Source: Peptoniphilus catoniae
Lineage (GTDB): Bacteria; Bacillota; Clostridia; Tissierellales; Peptoniphilaceae
DNA: 44,883 bases
Direction of reading: 5' to 3'
NCBI RefSeq assembly: GCF_901447155.2
Contig: NZ_LR588415.1
Location: 1 to 44,883 of the forward strand
The notes under the pieces were generated by a model. That model saw nothing but the letters and a program-made list of their open reading frames with translations. It did no database searches and was not told where the DNA came from. Below are positions 8,556 through 16,967 of the stretch, piece after piece (position 1 is the first letter of the stretch; every line of letters begins with the position of its first letter). The translations under genes and the position numbers were made by a program.

Positions 8556-8575
8556 AGTTCCGAGAAATCGGAACT
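8556..8575 (+). promoter_or_regulatory. Hairpin / inverted repeat in the hutH-like leader
   Basis: AGTTCCGA-GAAA-TCGGAACT is a perfect 8-bp stem closed by a GNRA-type loop. It lies just before the ribosome binding site of the HutH-like gene. It is followed by TATATTTTT, so it could act as an attenuator or a protein-binding site. The rest of 8443-8596 shows no clear promoter. Confidence 0.45.
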
Positions 8576-8596
8576 ATATTTTTAGAGAGGTGAAAA

Positions 8597-10084
8597 ATGA
8601 AACTTAATAAAACTTTAACAATTGAAGAAGCTATGGCAGTAGTAAGGTTTAATGAAGAACTTGAATTTTCATCTGAAGCAATAGAGAGAGTAAAAAGGTG
8701 TACAGGCCTAATAGAGGATTCCATTAAAAAAAATATACCTATGTATGGAGTTACTACAGGCCTTGGTGCCAACAGCACAAAAAATATTTCACAGGAAGAT
8801 ACAAAAATTTATCAGGAGAAGATTCTCCAAAGCCATGCGGTATCTGTGGGAGAGCCCATTAAGAAGAAAGAGTTAAGAGCAATTCTTCTTATGATTATAT
8901 TAAACGGTATTAAGGGTTATAGTGGAGTAAGAATTGAAACTCTTGAATTAATAAGAAATATTTTAAATAAGGATCTTTACATATTTGTTCCGGGCTCAGG
9001 CTCTGTAGGCTATCTTTCTTTAGAGGCTCACATAGGACTTGCACTTATAGGACAGGGTAAAATCTACAAGGACGGAAAATTTGAAAGCTCTAAAGAAGTT
9101 TTAGAAGAAAACGGTTTAAAACCTTTAGACTTATCTTATAAGGAAGCCTTGTTTTTAATATCAGGAACTACATGTGTAACGGGATATGGACTTATAGCTG
9201 TTTATGATGCAAAGAATTTGCTTAAAAACTTTGAAATTTTGTCAGCTATGGAGATTGAGGTTCAGGAAGCTACAACAAGACTTTTAGATAAAAGGCTTAT
9301 GGAGGTAAGAAGTCAAGTTGAGCAAAGAGAAGTAGCTGATAGTATTTCAGATATGCTCAAGGATTCAGAAATTTGCAAAAAATATTATTATGAAAAACTA
9401 CAGGATGCTCTTTCCATAAGATGTATACCTCAACTTATAGGCCCTGTTAAAAAGAAAATAAATGAAGCTGAGTTAACAGTGCTTAGAGAAATGGATTCCT
9501 GTACCGATAACCCTATTATCTATGAAGAAAATGGAGAGGTGGATGTTATTTCAGGCTGCAATCCCGACTCTTCTTATATAGGTCTTGAAATGGATTGCCT
9601 TTCAATTGCCTTAACCATGCTTGGAAAAATGAGTGACAGAAGAACCTTTAGGCTTCTTGATGAAAAGCTTTCAAATAAGCCTGCCTTTCTTGTAGAAAAT
9701 TCAGGTGCCAACTCAGGTCTTATGATTACTCAATACACTCAAGCGGGACTTTTAAATGAAATGAAGATAAATGCAACTTCTGGAGTTATAGATTCCATAC
9801 CCACTTGTGCAAATCAAGAGGACTATGTATCTATGGGATTTAATTCTTCAAAGAAGGTCTTAAAGCAAATTGAGAATTTAAATTATATATTGGCTATAGA
9901 GCTTTTATGTATCTATGAAGCTAATTTCTTCGTTGATCCGACTTTAAAAAGAGCGAGTCTAAGTCAAAGAGTTTATGATAAATTAAATTTTGTTCCAAGA
10001 CTTAGGGAAGACTTCAAGCTGCACCCATACATTGAAAAAATAAGTGAAATTCTAAAGGATGGAGAGTTAATAAATTTAATATAG
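8597..10084 (+). CDS. Aromatic amino acid lyase (HutH) family protein lacking the MIO triad
   Basis: A 495-residue protein that follows histidine ammonia-lyase along its whole length: MYGVTTGLGA (49-58), QSHA (78-81), QDxxSIRCIPQ (269-279), FLVENSGANSG (364-374) and CANQEDYVSMG (404-414). In the family, Ala-Ser-Gly in GSVG-ASG-DLAPLAH cyclises into the catalytic MIO group. Here the segment reads GSVGYLSLEAH (135-145), exactly three residues shorter, so the triad is absent. Against Pseudomonas putida HutH, Asn195 becomes S189, Tyr280 becomes L272 and Phe329 becomes P323, while Tyr53 (Y50), His83 (H80), Arg283 (R275) and Glu414 (E408) are kept. Normal MIO-dependent deamination is therefore unlikely. 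The frame is intact, arguing against a decayed gene. No hutU, hutI or hutG lies nearby. Start ATG with GAGAGG. Confidence 0.88.
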   Translation: MKLNKTLTIEEAMAVVRFNEELEFSSEAIERVKRCTGLIEDSIKKNIPMYGVTTGLGANSTKNISQEDTKIYQEKILQSHAVSVGEPIKKKELRAILLMIILNGIKGYSGVRIETLELIRNILNKDLYIFVPGSGSVGYLSLEAHIGLALIGQGKIYKDGKFESSKEVLEENGLKPLDLSYKEALFLISGTTCVTGYGLIAVYDAKNLLKNFEILSAMEIEVQEATTRLLDKRLMEVRSQVEQREVADSISDMLKDSEICKKYYYEKLQDALSIRCIPQLIGPVKKKINEAELTVLREMDSCTDNPIIYEENGEVDVISGCNPDSSYIGLEMDCLSIALTMLGKMSDRRTFRLLDEKLSNKPAFLVENSGANSGLMITQYTQAGLLNEMKINATSGVIDSIPTCANQEDYVSMGFNSSKKVLKQIENLNYILAIELLCIYEANFFVDPTLKRASLSQRVYDKLNFVPRLREDFKLHPYIEKISEILKDGELINLI

Positions 10085-10086
10085 GC

Positions 10087-10126
10087 TGAAGGTCATTAGG
10101 GTAAAACCTTTTGACCTTTCTTTTAT
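10087..10126 (+). terminator. Terminator after the HutH-like gene
   Basis: AAGGTCA (10089-10095) pairs with TGACCTT (10112-10118), with an inner AGG/CCT helix, followed by TCTTTTATTT. It begins a few bases after the stop codon and separates this gene from the nitrilase gene. Confidence 0.75.
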
Positions 10127-10205
10127 TTAAAATTGAGGCATAAGTTCAGATTAAAAATTTTATCGGGGGTATTATAAATAAAAAGAAACATTGCAAGGAG
10201 GAAAT

Positions 10206-11021
10206 ATGAGAAAGTTTAAACTTGGAATAGTACAAATTTGTGCAAAGGATAATAAAGACAGAAACATTAAAAGGTGCGAAGAGTTGGTAAGACTTGCCGT
10301 AGATCAAGGAAGCGACGTCGTTCTTTTACCTGAAATGTGGAACTGCCCCTACCAAAATGAATACTTTCCTAAGTTTGCCGAAGAAAAGCATGGAAAAACT
10401 TATAAGTTTATGAAAGACCTTGCAGCGGAATTAAAAATAATTCTTGTTGGAGGATCTATACCTATAATAGAAGACGGAAAAATTTATAATGAAAGTTTTG
10501 TATTTAATAAAAAGGGAGAGGAGATTTCAAGCTATAAGAAGATTTACATGTTTGATATTTTATTTGAAGATGGAAAGGAATTTAGAGAGTCGGATACTAT
10601 AGAGCCGGGAAAGACTGTAACTTGTTTTGACACGGAGTATGGTAGATTCGGAATAGCTATTTGCTATGATTTAAGATTTCCGGAACTTTTTAATCTTATG
10701 CACAAAATGGGAGCTGAAGGTTTCTTTCTTCCTGCAACCTTTACTAAAAGAACGGGAGAAAAACATTGGGAGCTTTTGCTTAGAGCAAGGGCTGTTGATT
10801 TTCAAAGCTATGTTTTTGGAGCCAGCATGGCAAGAGATAATGAACTCTCATCTAATGTATTCGGTCATTCAAGGATAATAGGACCCGGCGGAGAAATACT
10901 TGCTTCAATTGATGAGAAGGAAGGAGTCATTACAGGAGACATAGATATGGATAAGGTTAAAGAGAATAAAAAACTATTTCCCATAGAAAGATCAAGGATA
11001 AGTAAATATTACAGGGATTAA
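10206..11021 (+). CDS. Carbon-nitrogen hydrolase, omega-amidase (Nit2) type
   Basis: A 271-residue member of the nitrilase superfamily. The Glu-Lys-Cys triad is visible as E43 (LLPEMWNCPY), K112 (KKIYMFD) and C153 (AICYDLRFPEL), the same numbers as reported for mammalian Nit2. Nit2-type enzymes hydrolyse the omega-amide of 2-oxoglutaramate and 2-oxosuccinamate to 2-oxoacids and ammonia. If it acts so here it would supply 2-oxoglutarate to the glutamate-hydroxyglutarate route (inference). The start is the ATG at 10206 behind AAGGAGG; a TTG further upstream in frame lies before that ribosome binding site. It appears to be a single gene, with a terminator before it and the secG promoter after it. 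Confidence 0.88.
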   Translation: MRKFKLGIVQICAKDNKDRNIKRCEELVRLAVDQGSDVVLLPEMWNCPYQNEYFPKFAEEKHGKTYKFMKDLAAELKIILVGGSIPIIEDGKIYNESFVFNKKGEEISSYKKIYMFDILFEDGKEFRESDTIEPGKTVTCFDTEYGRFGIAICYDLRFPELFNLMHKMGAEGFFLPATFTKRTGEKHWELLLRARAVDFQSYVFGASMARDNELSSNVFGHSRIIGPGGEILASIDEKEGVITGDIDMDKVKENKKLFPIERSRISKYYRD

Positions 11022-11107
11022 TCAGTTTAGAAAAACAAATAACATATAAGGTGGACATTTAAAAGTATTTTTGTTGCTTTGAAATTTTTATAGTCGGCTA
11101 TTTTTCA

Positions 11108-11136
11108 TTGATTTTAAAAAAAGCTTATGTTAAAAT
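11108..11136 (+). promoter_or_regulatory. Promoter of secG-hppA
   Basis: TTGATT (11108-11113), a 17-nt spacer ending in TGT, and TAAAAT (11131-11136) form a good vegetative promoter about 40 nt before the secG start. Confidence 0.7.
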
Positions 11137-11175
11137 CGATATGTTATAGATATGGATTTAGGGAGGTTAGTTTAT

Positions 11176-11400
11176 TTGAAAACTATATTATCAGTAATAA
11201 TTGCTTTATCTGCTATAGTGATGATTGTAACAGTTGCTTTAACGGAAAGTAAACAAGCGGGACTTGGTACGCTTAGCGGTGAAGAGTCATCATTATGGGG
11301 AGAACATAGAGGCACAAGTAAAAAAGAAATGCAAGATAGAATAGTTATGGTTTCATCAATAGTTTTTGTAGTAGCTGTACTTATGCTTGCGATTTTTTAG
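11176..11400 (+). CDS. secG: Preprotein translocase subunit SecG
   Basis: A 74-residue protein with two membrane helices (about 4-24 and 54-73) separated by a short polar loop, the SecG layout. The loop has the family's AGLGTLSGEESSLWG segment, and the KKEMQDRI stretch before helix 2 is also typical. It is the accessory subunit of the SecYEG channel. I place the start at TTG 11176, which lies 9 nt after GGGAGG; an ATG at 11152 in the same frame precedes that ribosome binding site and would add eight residues unlike other SecG proteins. The gene is 12 nt upstream of hppA and shares its promoter. Confidence 0.9.
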   Translation: MKTILSVIIALSAIVMIVTVALTESKQAGLGTLSGEESSLWGEHRGTSKKEMQDRIVMVSSIVFVVAVLMLAIF

Positions 11401-11412
11401 TTAGGAGGAGAA

Positions 11413-13416
11413 ATGGATAGTATTTTATTAATAGCAGCAGCAGTAGGGGTCGTAGCTCTTCTTTTCGCAGGATACAAGGCGAGTTTCGTAACAAAGCAAG
11501 ACCCCGGTAATGAAAGAATGAAGGAAATAGCATCACATATTGAAGTAGGTGCTATGGCATTTTTATCAAGGGAATATAAGGCCCTTGTAGTATTTGTAAT
11601 TGTACTTGCAATTATACTTGCAGTTGGTCTAGGAAGTGTGGCAACTGCTATTTGTTTTATAGCCGGAGCGATTTGTTCAGTACTTGCAGGATATATAGGC
11701 ATGAAGGTTGCTACAAAAGCCAATGTAAGAACAGCTAACGCAGCTTTAGAATCAGGACTTGGCAAAGCTCTTGACATAGCTTTTTCAGGTGGGGTTGTAA
11801 TGGGAATGTGCGTAGTTGGACTTGGAATAGCAGGTATTGCACTTTCTTATGGAATAACAGGAGATCCTACAATAGTTACAGGATTTTCTCTTGGAGCTTC
11901 ATCAATTGCTTTGTTTGCAAGAGTTGGTGGCGGTATCTATACTAAAGCCGCAGACGTAGGAGCTGACCTTGTAGGTAAAGTTGAAGCGGGAATACCTGAA
12001 GATGACCCGAGAAACCCTGCAGTTATAGCAGATAACGTTGGAGATAACGTAGGTGACGTTGCAGGTATGGGAGCTGACCTTTTTGAATCCTATGTAGGAG
12101 CACTTCTTTCAGTAATAACTCTTGGAGTTGTTGCTTATGGACAAGACGGAATTAATTATGGACTTTTAATTGCGGCAACAGGCATTATAGCTTCAATAGT
12201 TGCAGCCTTTTTCGTAAAGGGAGACAAGAACCCTCAAAAGGCTTTAAATAATGGAGAATATGTATCAGCAGCAGTTACAGTTGCAGTTGCAGCAGTTCTT
12301 TCAAATAATATATTTCAAAGTTTCACACCTTTTATACCGGTAATTACAGGTATAGTTGTAGGACTTATTGTTTCTAAATTTACAGAATTTTATACTTCAG
12401 ACGAACATAATCCGGTGCAAAGAATAGCATCAGAATCTGAAACCGGAGCTTCAACAAATATTATTGCGGGACTTTCAGTTGGTATGATGTCAACTGTAGG
12501 ACCTATTATAGTAATAGCTATTGGAATTATGGTTGCTTTTGTAGGAGCAGGTGGACTTACAGAGTCAATTCAAGGACTTTTCGGTATATCTCTTGCAGCA
12601 GTAGGTATGCTTTCAACTGCAGGGATGACTATTGCCGTTGATGCTTACGGTCCTATTGCAGATAATGCCGGTGGTATTGCTGAAATGTGTGAGCTTCCTG
12701 AAGAAGTTAGAGATATTACAGACTCTCTTGACTCAGTAGGTAACACTACAGCAGCTATAGGTAAAGGATTTGCTATTGGATCAGCAGCTCTAACAGCTCT
12801 TGCACTTTTTGTATCCTACATTAATGCTACAGGACTTGAAGGAATTGATATTTCAAAACCTGAAGTAATAGCAGGGGCATTTATTGGAGGTATGCTACCC
12901 TTCGCTTTCTCAGCTTTAACTATGTCTGCAGTTGGTAATGCAGCTTCAGCAATGATTGATGAGGTGCGTCGTCAATTTAGAGAAATTCCAGGAATTATGG
13001 AAGGAAAAGCTACACCTGAGTATGCAAAGTGTGTCGATATATCTACAGGAGCAGCTCTTAAACAAATGGTTGTTCCCGGTATGATAGCTGTTATAGTTCC
13101 TATACTTGTAGGATTTTTACTTGGATCAGAGGCCCTTGGAGGACTTCAAGCAGGAGCTTTAATTACAGGTGTATTAATGGCGATTTTCATGTCAAACGCA
13201 GGTGGAGCATGGGATAATGCTAAAAAATATATAGAAGGCGGCAAGCACGGAGGAAAAGGCTCAGAAGCTCATAAGGCTGCTGTGACAGGAGACACTGTAG
13301 GAGATCCTTTTAAAGATACATCAGGACCTTCACTTAACATTTTAATTAAGCTTATAACAGTTGTATCCCTAGTATTTGCACCTTTGTTTGTAGCTTTCGG
13401 TGGATTCTTGTTATAA
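11413..13416 (+). CDS. hppA: Membrane-bound pyrophosphatase, K+-dependent type (ion pump)
   Basis: A 667-residue protein with about 16 membrane helices that hydrolyses pyrophosphate and pumps Na+ and/or H+. The substrate-binding segments are intact: D181, D185 and K189 in [11 protein letters not shown], then [37 protein letters not shown] and, near the C terminus, [13 protein letters not shown]. The potassium-dependence site reads [10 protein letters not shown] with A447 and G450; K+-independent enzymes carry Lys and Thr there. K+-dependent enzymes of this type in anaerobes are often sodium pumps, but the ion cannot be settled by eye. It would recover energy from pyrophosphate made in biosynthesis. 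Start ATG with AGGAGG; a strong terminator follows. Confidence 0.96.
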   Translation: MDSILLIAAAVGVVALLFAGYKASFVTKQDPGNERMKEIASHIEVGAMAFLSREYKALVVFVIVLAIILAVGLGSVATAICFIAGAICSVLAGYIGMKVATKANVRTANAALESGLGKALDIAFSGGVVMGMCVVGLGIAGIALSYGITGDPTIVTGFSLGASSIALFARVGGGIYTKAADVGADLVGKVEAGIPEDDPRNPAVIADNVGDNVGDVAGMGADLFESYVGALLSVITLGVVAYGQDGINYGLLIAATGIIASIVAAFFVKGDKNPQKALNNGEYVSAAVTVAVAAVLSNNIFQSFTPFIPVITGIVVGLIVSKFTEFYTSDEHNPVQRIASESETGASTNIIAGLSVGMMSTVGPIIVIAIGIMVAFVGAGGLTESIQGLFGISLAAVGMLSTAGMTIAVDAYGPIADNAGGIAEMCELPEEVRDITDSLDSVGNTTAAIGKGFAIGSAALTALALFVSYINATGLEGIDISKPEVIAGAFIGGMLPFAFSALTMSAVGNAASAMIDEVRRQFREIPGIMEGKATPEYAKCVDISTGAALKQMVVPGMIAVIVPILVGFLLGSEALGGLQAGALITGVLMAIFMSNAGGAWDNAKKYIEGGKHGGKGSEAHKAAVTGDTVGDPFKDTSGPSLNILIKLITVVSLVFAPLFVAFGGFLL

Positions 13417-13439
13417 TAGAAAAATAAAGCTTATAAAAG

Positions 13440-13474
13440 CTGGCAGTTAAGATTCTTAACTGTCAGTTTTTTAT
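13440..13474 (+). terminator. Terminator of secG-hppA
   Basis: CTGGCAGTTAA (13440-13450) pairs with TTAACTGTCAG (13456-13466), one G-T pair included, followed by a run of T. Confidence 0.85.
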
Positions 13475-13784
13475 TTATAATTGTGAAAATAAAATATAAA
13501 CTAAGTCAGATATCGCTTATTAAAAAAATCTAGCCTTTAATTTCAAAATCCTTATTAAAAATATTAATTTTGCTTAATTAGTCTTTAAAATTAGAGATTA
13601 AACCTACACAAAGTTATTATAATTTTGTGTAGATTTTTTGTTTATTTGATTTATTTAAAGTTATTTTATATAAGATAGGGGACTTTGTTACATGAAAAGA
13701 AAAAATATAAATTAGGGTGTTGTTAATAGCTAAATATTCATGATATATTCATATAGTAGATATTTTATTTAGGGGGCGATAATT
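13475..13784. other. Intergenic region with an orphan terminator-like hairpin
   Basis: Between the hppA terminator and the EamA gene I see no coding frame. CTACACAAA (13604-13612) and TTTGTGTAG (13624-13632) form a 9-bp stem followed by ATTTTTTG, a terminator shape with no gene before it. It may be a backup terminator or the end of a small RNA. No convincing promoter lies between 13475 and 13604. Confidence 0.5.
13720..13749 (+). promoter_or_regulatory. Candidate promoter of the EamA transporter gene
   Basis: TTGTTA (13720-13725), an 18-nt spacer and TATATT (13744-13749) make an acceptable vegetative promoter 35 nt before the TTG start. Confidence 0.45.
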
Positions 13785-14687
13785 TTGAACAATAAGATCA
13801 TATCAACAGTACTTTTAATTCTATGTGCAATTATTTGGGGCTTTGCTTTTGTCGCCCAGACATCAGGTATGGATCACATGGGGCCCTTCGGTTTTTCGGC
13901 TATAAGGTCAATAATAGGAGGTTTAAGTATGCTTGCTATACATCCTCTGCTAAATAAAATAAATAAAGATTCAGATTTTTCAATTGACAAGGCACAAACA
14001 AGAAGAGCATCTTTAATATGCGGACCGATTTTGTTTTTTGCCATGAACCTGCAACAATACAGTTTGCTTTATACAAGTACAGGTAAGGCCGGATTTATAA
14101 CAACTCTATACATAATTATCATACCTGTTATGAGGGGTTTTATGGGAGTAAAAATATCCAAAAAAATGATTTTTTGTATTATAGGCTCCACCATAGGCCT
14201 TTACTTAATAACAGTAAAAGAAAATTTAAGTATAAATATAGGCGATGTAATGGTTTTTGTATCTGCAGTTTTTTATTCTGTTCACACCCTGCTTTTGGCA
14301 GACTTTTCACCTAGGGTTGATGCTATTATATTAAACGCCTATCAGTTTTTAATTTGCGGTTTTATGTCTGCCATACCTATGGTAATTTTTGAAGGGATAA
14401 ATTCAAATGCTGTTGCCCAATCTATAGGATCAATTCTCTATGTAGGGATTCTTTCATCAGCCTTTGCCTATCTTTTCCAGATAATAGGGCTTAGAAATGT
14501 TGACCCTACAATCGCTTCTTTGATTTTGTCATTAGAGTCGATTTTTGCCATAATAGGAGGCTTCTTTATACTTAATCAAACTTTGACTTTAAGAGAAACT
14601 TTAGGTTGTTTAATAATGCTTATATCAACTATAGCAGTGCAGATTCCTTTGGACTTTTTTAAGAAAAAAGTATTAAAAAAATCTTAA
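13785..14687 (+). CDS. EamA/DMT-family metabolite transporter
   Basis: A 300-residue membrane protein with about ten helices arranged as two EamA repeats (about 5-140 and 150-290). The opening FAFVAQTSGMDHMGPFGFSA resembles many bacterial DMT-family exporters, and the second repeat contains the typical DPTIASLILSLESIFAII segment. The family moves amino acids, nucleosides or other metabolites; the substrate is not predictable here. The start is TTG at 13785 behind AGGGGG. About 75 nt separate it from the next gene, with no clear terminator between them. Confidence 0.88.
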   Translation: MNNKIISTVLLILCAIIWGFAFVAQTSGMDHMGPFGFSAIRSIIGGLSMLAIHPLLNKINKDSDFSIDKAQTRRASLICGPILFFAMNLQQYSLLYTSTGKAGFITTLYIIIIPVMRGFMGVKISKKMIFCIIGSTIGLYLITVKENLSINIGDVMVFVSAVFYSVHTLLLADFSPRVDAIILNAYQFLICGFMSAIPMVIFEGINSNAVAQSIGSILYVGILSSAFAYLFQIIGLRNVDPTIASLILSLESIFAIIGGFFILNQTLTLRETLGCLIMLISTIAVQIPLDFFKKKVLKKS

Positions 14688-14760
14688 ATTTTAAATTTAC
14701 ACCGAATTTTTATATAATTTACACCTTTGTATCCTATAATAGAAACGAGGAAGTGAAAAG

Positions 14761-15402
14761 ATGGGAAAAAATATATTATCTATACTTTTTGAAAAGAAAA
14801 GCGATATTAATATAATATTTACAATAGACGGAGAGCATGGAAGCGGAGCAAGTAAAATAGCTGAAATAATCGGAAAAAAACTTGGTATAAAAGTCTATGA
14901 TGAAGATATTATAGAACTTAAAACCCTTGAGGCTAAAATTGATCCCGACAAGGTGACTAAGGATGATTCTTTTTTAAAGGGAACGGTTTACGATCTTTAT
15001 AGGGAAAACTACTCCTATTCTCAAGAGGATATTTTGGAAAATGATGCCAGCTTTTTGGCACATTCTAAAACTATAAGGAAATTAGCTTCAGATGGACCTT
15101 GTGTCATAGTAGGCAAATGCGGAAATTATGTTTTAAAGGACCAGTTTAAAACTCTCGATGCTTTTATTACTGCTAAGGCGGACTACAGAATAAAGGAAAT
15201 TATGAAAAGAGATGAAGTAGACGAAGAAAAGGCTTTGTCTCAGATACAAAAAATAGATACAAGAAGATCCAACCATTACAAAAGATATGCAAATGGTCAT
15301 TGGGCCGAGTCTTCAGAGTATGACATTACTATTAACTCGGCTAAGTTCACCTATGAGGAAATAGCTGACCTTTTAATAGATGCGGCAAGGTTGATAAGAT
15401 AA
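14761..15402 (+). CDS. Cytidylate kinase-like family protein
   Basis: A 213-residue P-loop protein. The nucleotide-binding loop is GEHGSGASK at residues 24-32, followed by a conserved YDEDIIEL segment. A VGKCGNYVL segment lies in the middle and an arginine-rich DTRRSNHYKRY segment forms the lid region. It belongs to the cytidylate-kinase-like group found widely in clostridia, distinct from the housekeeping Cmk. A nucleoside phosphotransferase activity is plausible but the substrate is unknown. The ribosome binding site (GAGGAAGTGA) is only moderate. It is followed closely by the BofA-like and LCP genes, so these three probably form an operon. Confidence 0.82.
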   Translation: MGKNILSILFEKKSDINIIFTIDGEHGSGASKIAEIIGKKLGIKVYDEDIIELKTLEAKIDPDKVTKDDSFLKGTVYDLYRENYSYSQEDILENDASFLAHSKTIRKLASDGPCVIVGKCGNYVLKDQFKTLDAFITAKADYRIKEIMKRDEVDEEKALSQIQKIDTRRSNHYKRYANGHWAESSEYDITINSAKFTYEEIADLLIDAARLIR

Positions 15403-15414
15403 GGGAGGAGTTAA

Positions 15415-15657
15415 ATGAGCTTTTTAGCGGGAGGAATAATATCCCTTTTAATAATAACTTTAATATTTAAATCTATAGGAGCAGTTATAGGTTTAATATT
15501 TAATATAATAGGAGGAGGAGTTTTACTCTATCTCTTTAATTTAATAGGGTCAAAATTCGGGCTTGTTATTTCAATTACGCCTGTTACAGCTTTTTTAGCA
15601 GGATTTTTCGGAGTTCCTGCAGTGGCAGTAATGATACTGATTAAGCTGTTTTTGTAG
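15415..15657 (+). CDS. BofA-like (pro-sigma-K processing inhibitor family) membrane protein
   Basis: An 80-residue hydrophobic protein with two or three membrane segments. The C-terminal half has the BofA signature: a segment beginning ITPVTAFLAGFFGVPAVA and ending in a hydrophobic helix. In Bacillus, BofA holds the SpoIVFB protease inactive during sporulation. The presumed host group does not form spores and nothing else of sporulation is seen here, so a different partner protease or a leftover gene is possible. ATG start with GGGAGGAG, 12 nt after the cytidylate-kinase-like gene and 12 nt before the LCP gene. Confidence 0.78.
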   Translation: MSFLAGGIISLLIITLIFKSIGAVIGLIFNIIGGGVLLYLFNLIGSKFGLVISITPVTAFLAGFFGVPAVAVMILIKLFL

Positions 15658-15669
15658 GAGTGATAAGTT

Positions 15670-16707
15670 ATGAAATATATACTAAGGATACTGGCAGTTC
15701 TTGCTATAGTTATACTTGCAATCTTTGTTGCCTTTGCTTATAGAATAAGACCCCGCTATGACAATAAGGGAATTAACAAACTGGATAAGGGAAGCTCAAA
15801 GGATAAAATTGAAGAGGTTGATGCCTATAAGGTCTTTGATGGGGATAAACCTTTAAGGATTTTACTTTTAGGAATTGATAAAAGTGAAACAAGAGATAGA
15901 GGAGACTCTAAAAGCAACACCAGAACCGACACAATTATGCTTTTTAGTATTTTTCCAAAGGAGAAAAAAGTTCAAATAGTATCAGTTCCAAGGGACAGTT
16001 ATGTTACAATTCATGGTTGGGGCAAGCATAAAGTCAACTCAGCCTTTAATCCAAAGGTATATCCTGACGGAGGCTTAGACCTGACTGTAAAAACTGTTGA
16101 AGACTACCTTGAAGTTCCAATAGACCACTATGCTCTTGTGGATTATGATGCAGTTACAAAAATAGTTGATGCTGTTGGAGGAGTGGATGTAGTTTGGGAT
16201 CATGATGACTACACTTATATAGATGATTGGGTAGTACCCCCTCTTGAAATTTCTCTTAAAAGGGGAATAAATCACTTAGATGGAGAAGGAGCGGTAAGAT
16301 ATTTAAGAACCAGAAAGGCTTACCAAAATCAAGATTTAGGTAGAATTGAAAGTCAACAGAACTTTTTACTTTTGCTTTTTGACAAAATGAAATCTCCGGC
16401 AATAATTTTAAAGGTTCCAGAAATTATAGACATAGTTGACCAATATGTTGAAACCGATTTTAATTATGCTCAGCTTGCATCCTTGGCAAAGTTCGGTTTA
16501 GGACTTGAAAGAGATGACATACATACTGCCACCCTTGAAGGCAGAAATAAAAGCGGAGTGAATTTAGGCGGTTATGTAGTTGATGTATATGAACTTAATC
16601 ATGAAAAAGCACTGGATCTTGTAAAAAACTTCCCCGCTAATATAGAGGAGAAGAGTCCGGCAGAAGGTCAGCTTGATAATTCTAAAGTTCAAGAAGAAAA
16701 CAAATAA
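15670..16707 (+). CDS. LytR-CpsA-Psr (LCP) family wall-polymer transferase
   Basis: A 345-residue protein with one N-terminal membrane helix (about 5-25) and an extracellular LCP domain (about 65-240). Family motifs are clear: ILLLGID (72-78), the arginine/aspartate-containing TRTDTIMLFSI and VSVPRDSYV, and GGVDVVWD. A later RYLRTRK-x-YQNQDLGRIESQQ segment is the other hallmark. LCP enzymes attach wall teichoic acid or capsule-like glycans from undecaprenyl pyrophosphate onto peptidoglycan. That suits the tagO and wecB genes at 38843-40983. A polar C-terminal tail of about 25 residues follows the domain. Last gene of its probable operon; a terminator follows. Confidence 0.93.
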   Translation: MKYILRILAVLAIVILAIFVAFAYRIRPRYDNKGINKLDKGSSKDKIEEVDAYKVFDGDKPLRILLLGIDKSETRDRGDSKSNTRTDTIMLFSIFPKEKKVQIVSVPRDSYVTIHGWGKHKVNSAFNPKVYPDGGLDLTVKTVEDYLEVPIDHYALVDYDAVTKIVDAVGGVDVVWDHDDYTYIDDWVVPPLEISLKRGINHLDGEGAVRYLRTRKAYQNQDLGRIESQQNFLLLLFDKMKSPAIILKVPEIIDIVDQYVETDFNYAQLASLAKFGLGLERDDIHTATLEGRNKSGVNLGGYVVDVYELNHEKALDLVKNFPANIEEKSPAEGQLDNSKVQEENK

Positions 16708-16710
16708 TTA

Positions 16711-16751
16711 AAGGCATGAGATTATGCAAAGGTATTTTCTCATGCTTTTTA
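16711..16751 (+). terminator. Terminator after the LCP gene
   Basis: GCATGAGA (16714-16721) pairs with TCTCATGC (16738-16745) across a 16-nt loop and is followed by TTTTT. Confidence 0.75.
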
Positions 16752-16967
16752 AATGCAAACCTACAAAACATATCTGTTTAAAACTTATTTTGATTTACAG
16801 GTAAATAAAAGTGGTATAAAGACTAAAACAGGTTTTTAAAAATAAGATAATTATTAACTTGTCTATTTTTTATAATCTGTGAATTTATCATACTAGAGGA
16901 GTATAATTATAAATATAAAAAGCGATATATATTGTACTTATTAGTTTGATATTTAGGAGGTGGTGTT

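Noticed and set aside
8597-10084. Plain annotation as histidine ammonia-lyase
   Set aside because: Overall likeness is strong, but the MIO triad and several substrate-site residues are missing, so the standard activity is not supported.
11397-11777. Minus-strand frame of 126 codons over the start of hppA
   Set aside because: It mirrors the alanine-rich membrane coding sequence of hppA and has no independent support.
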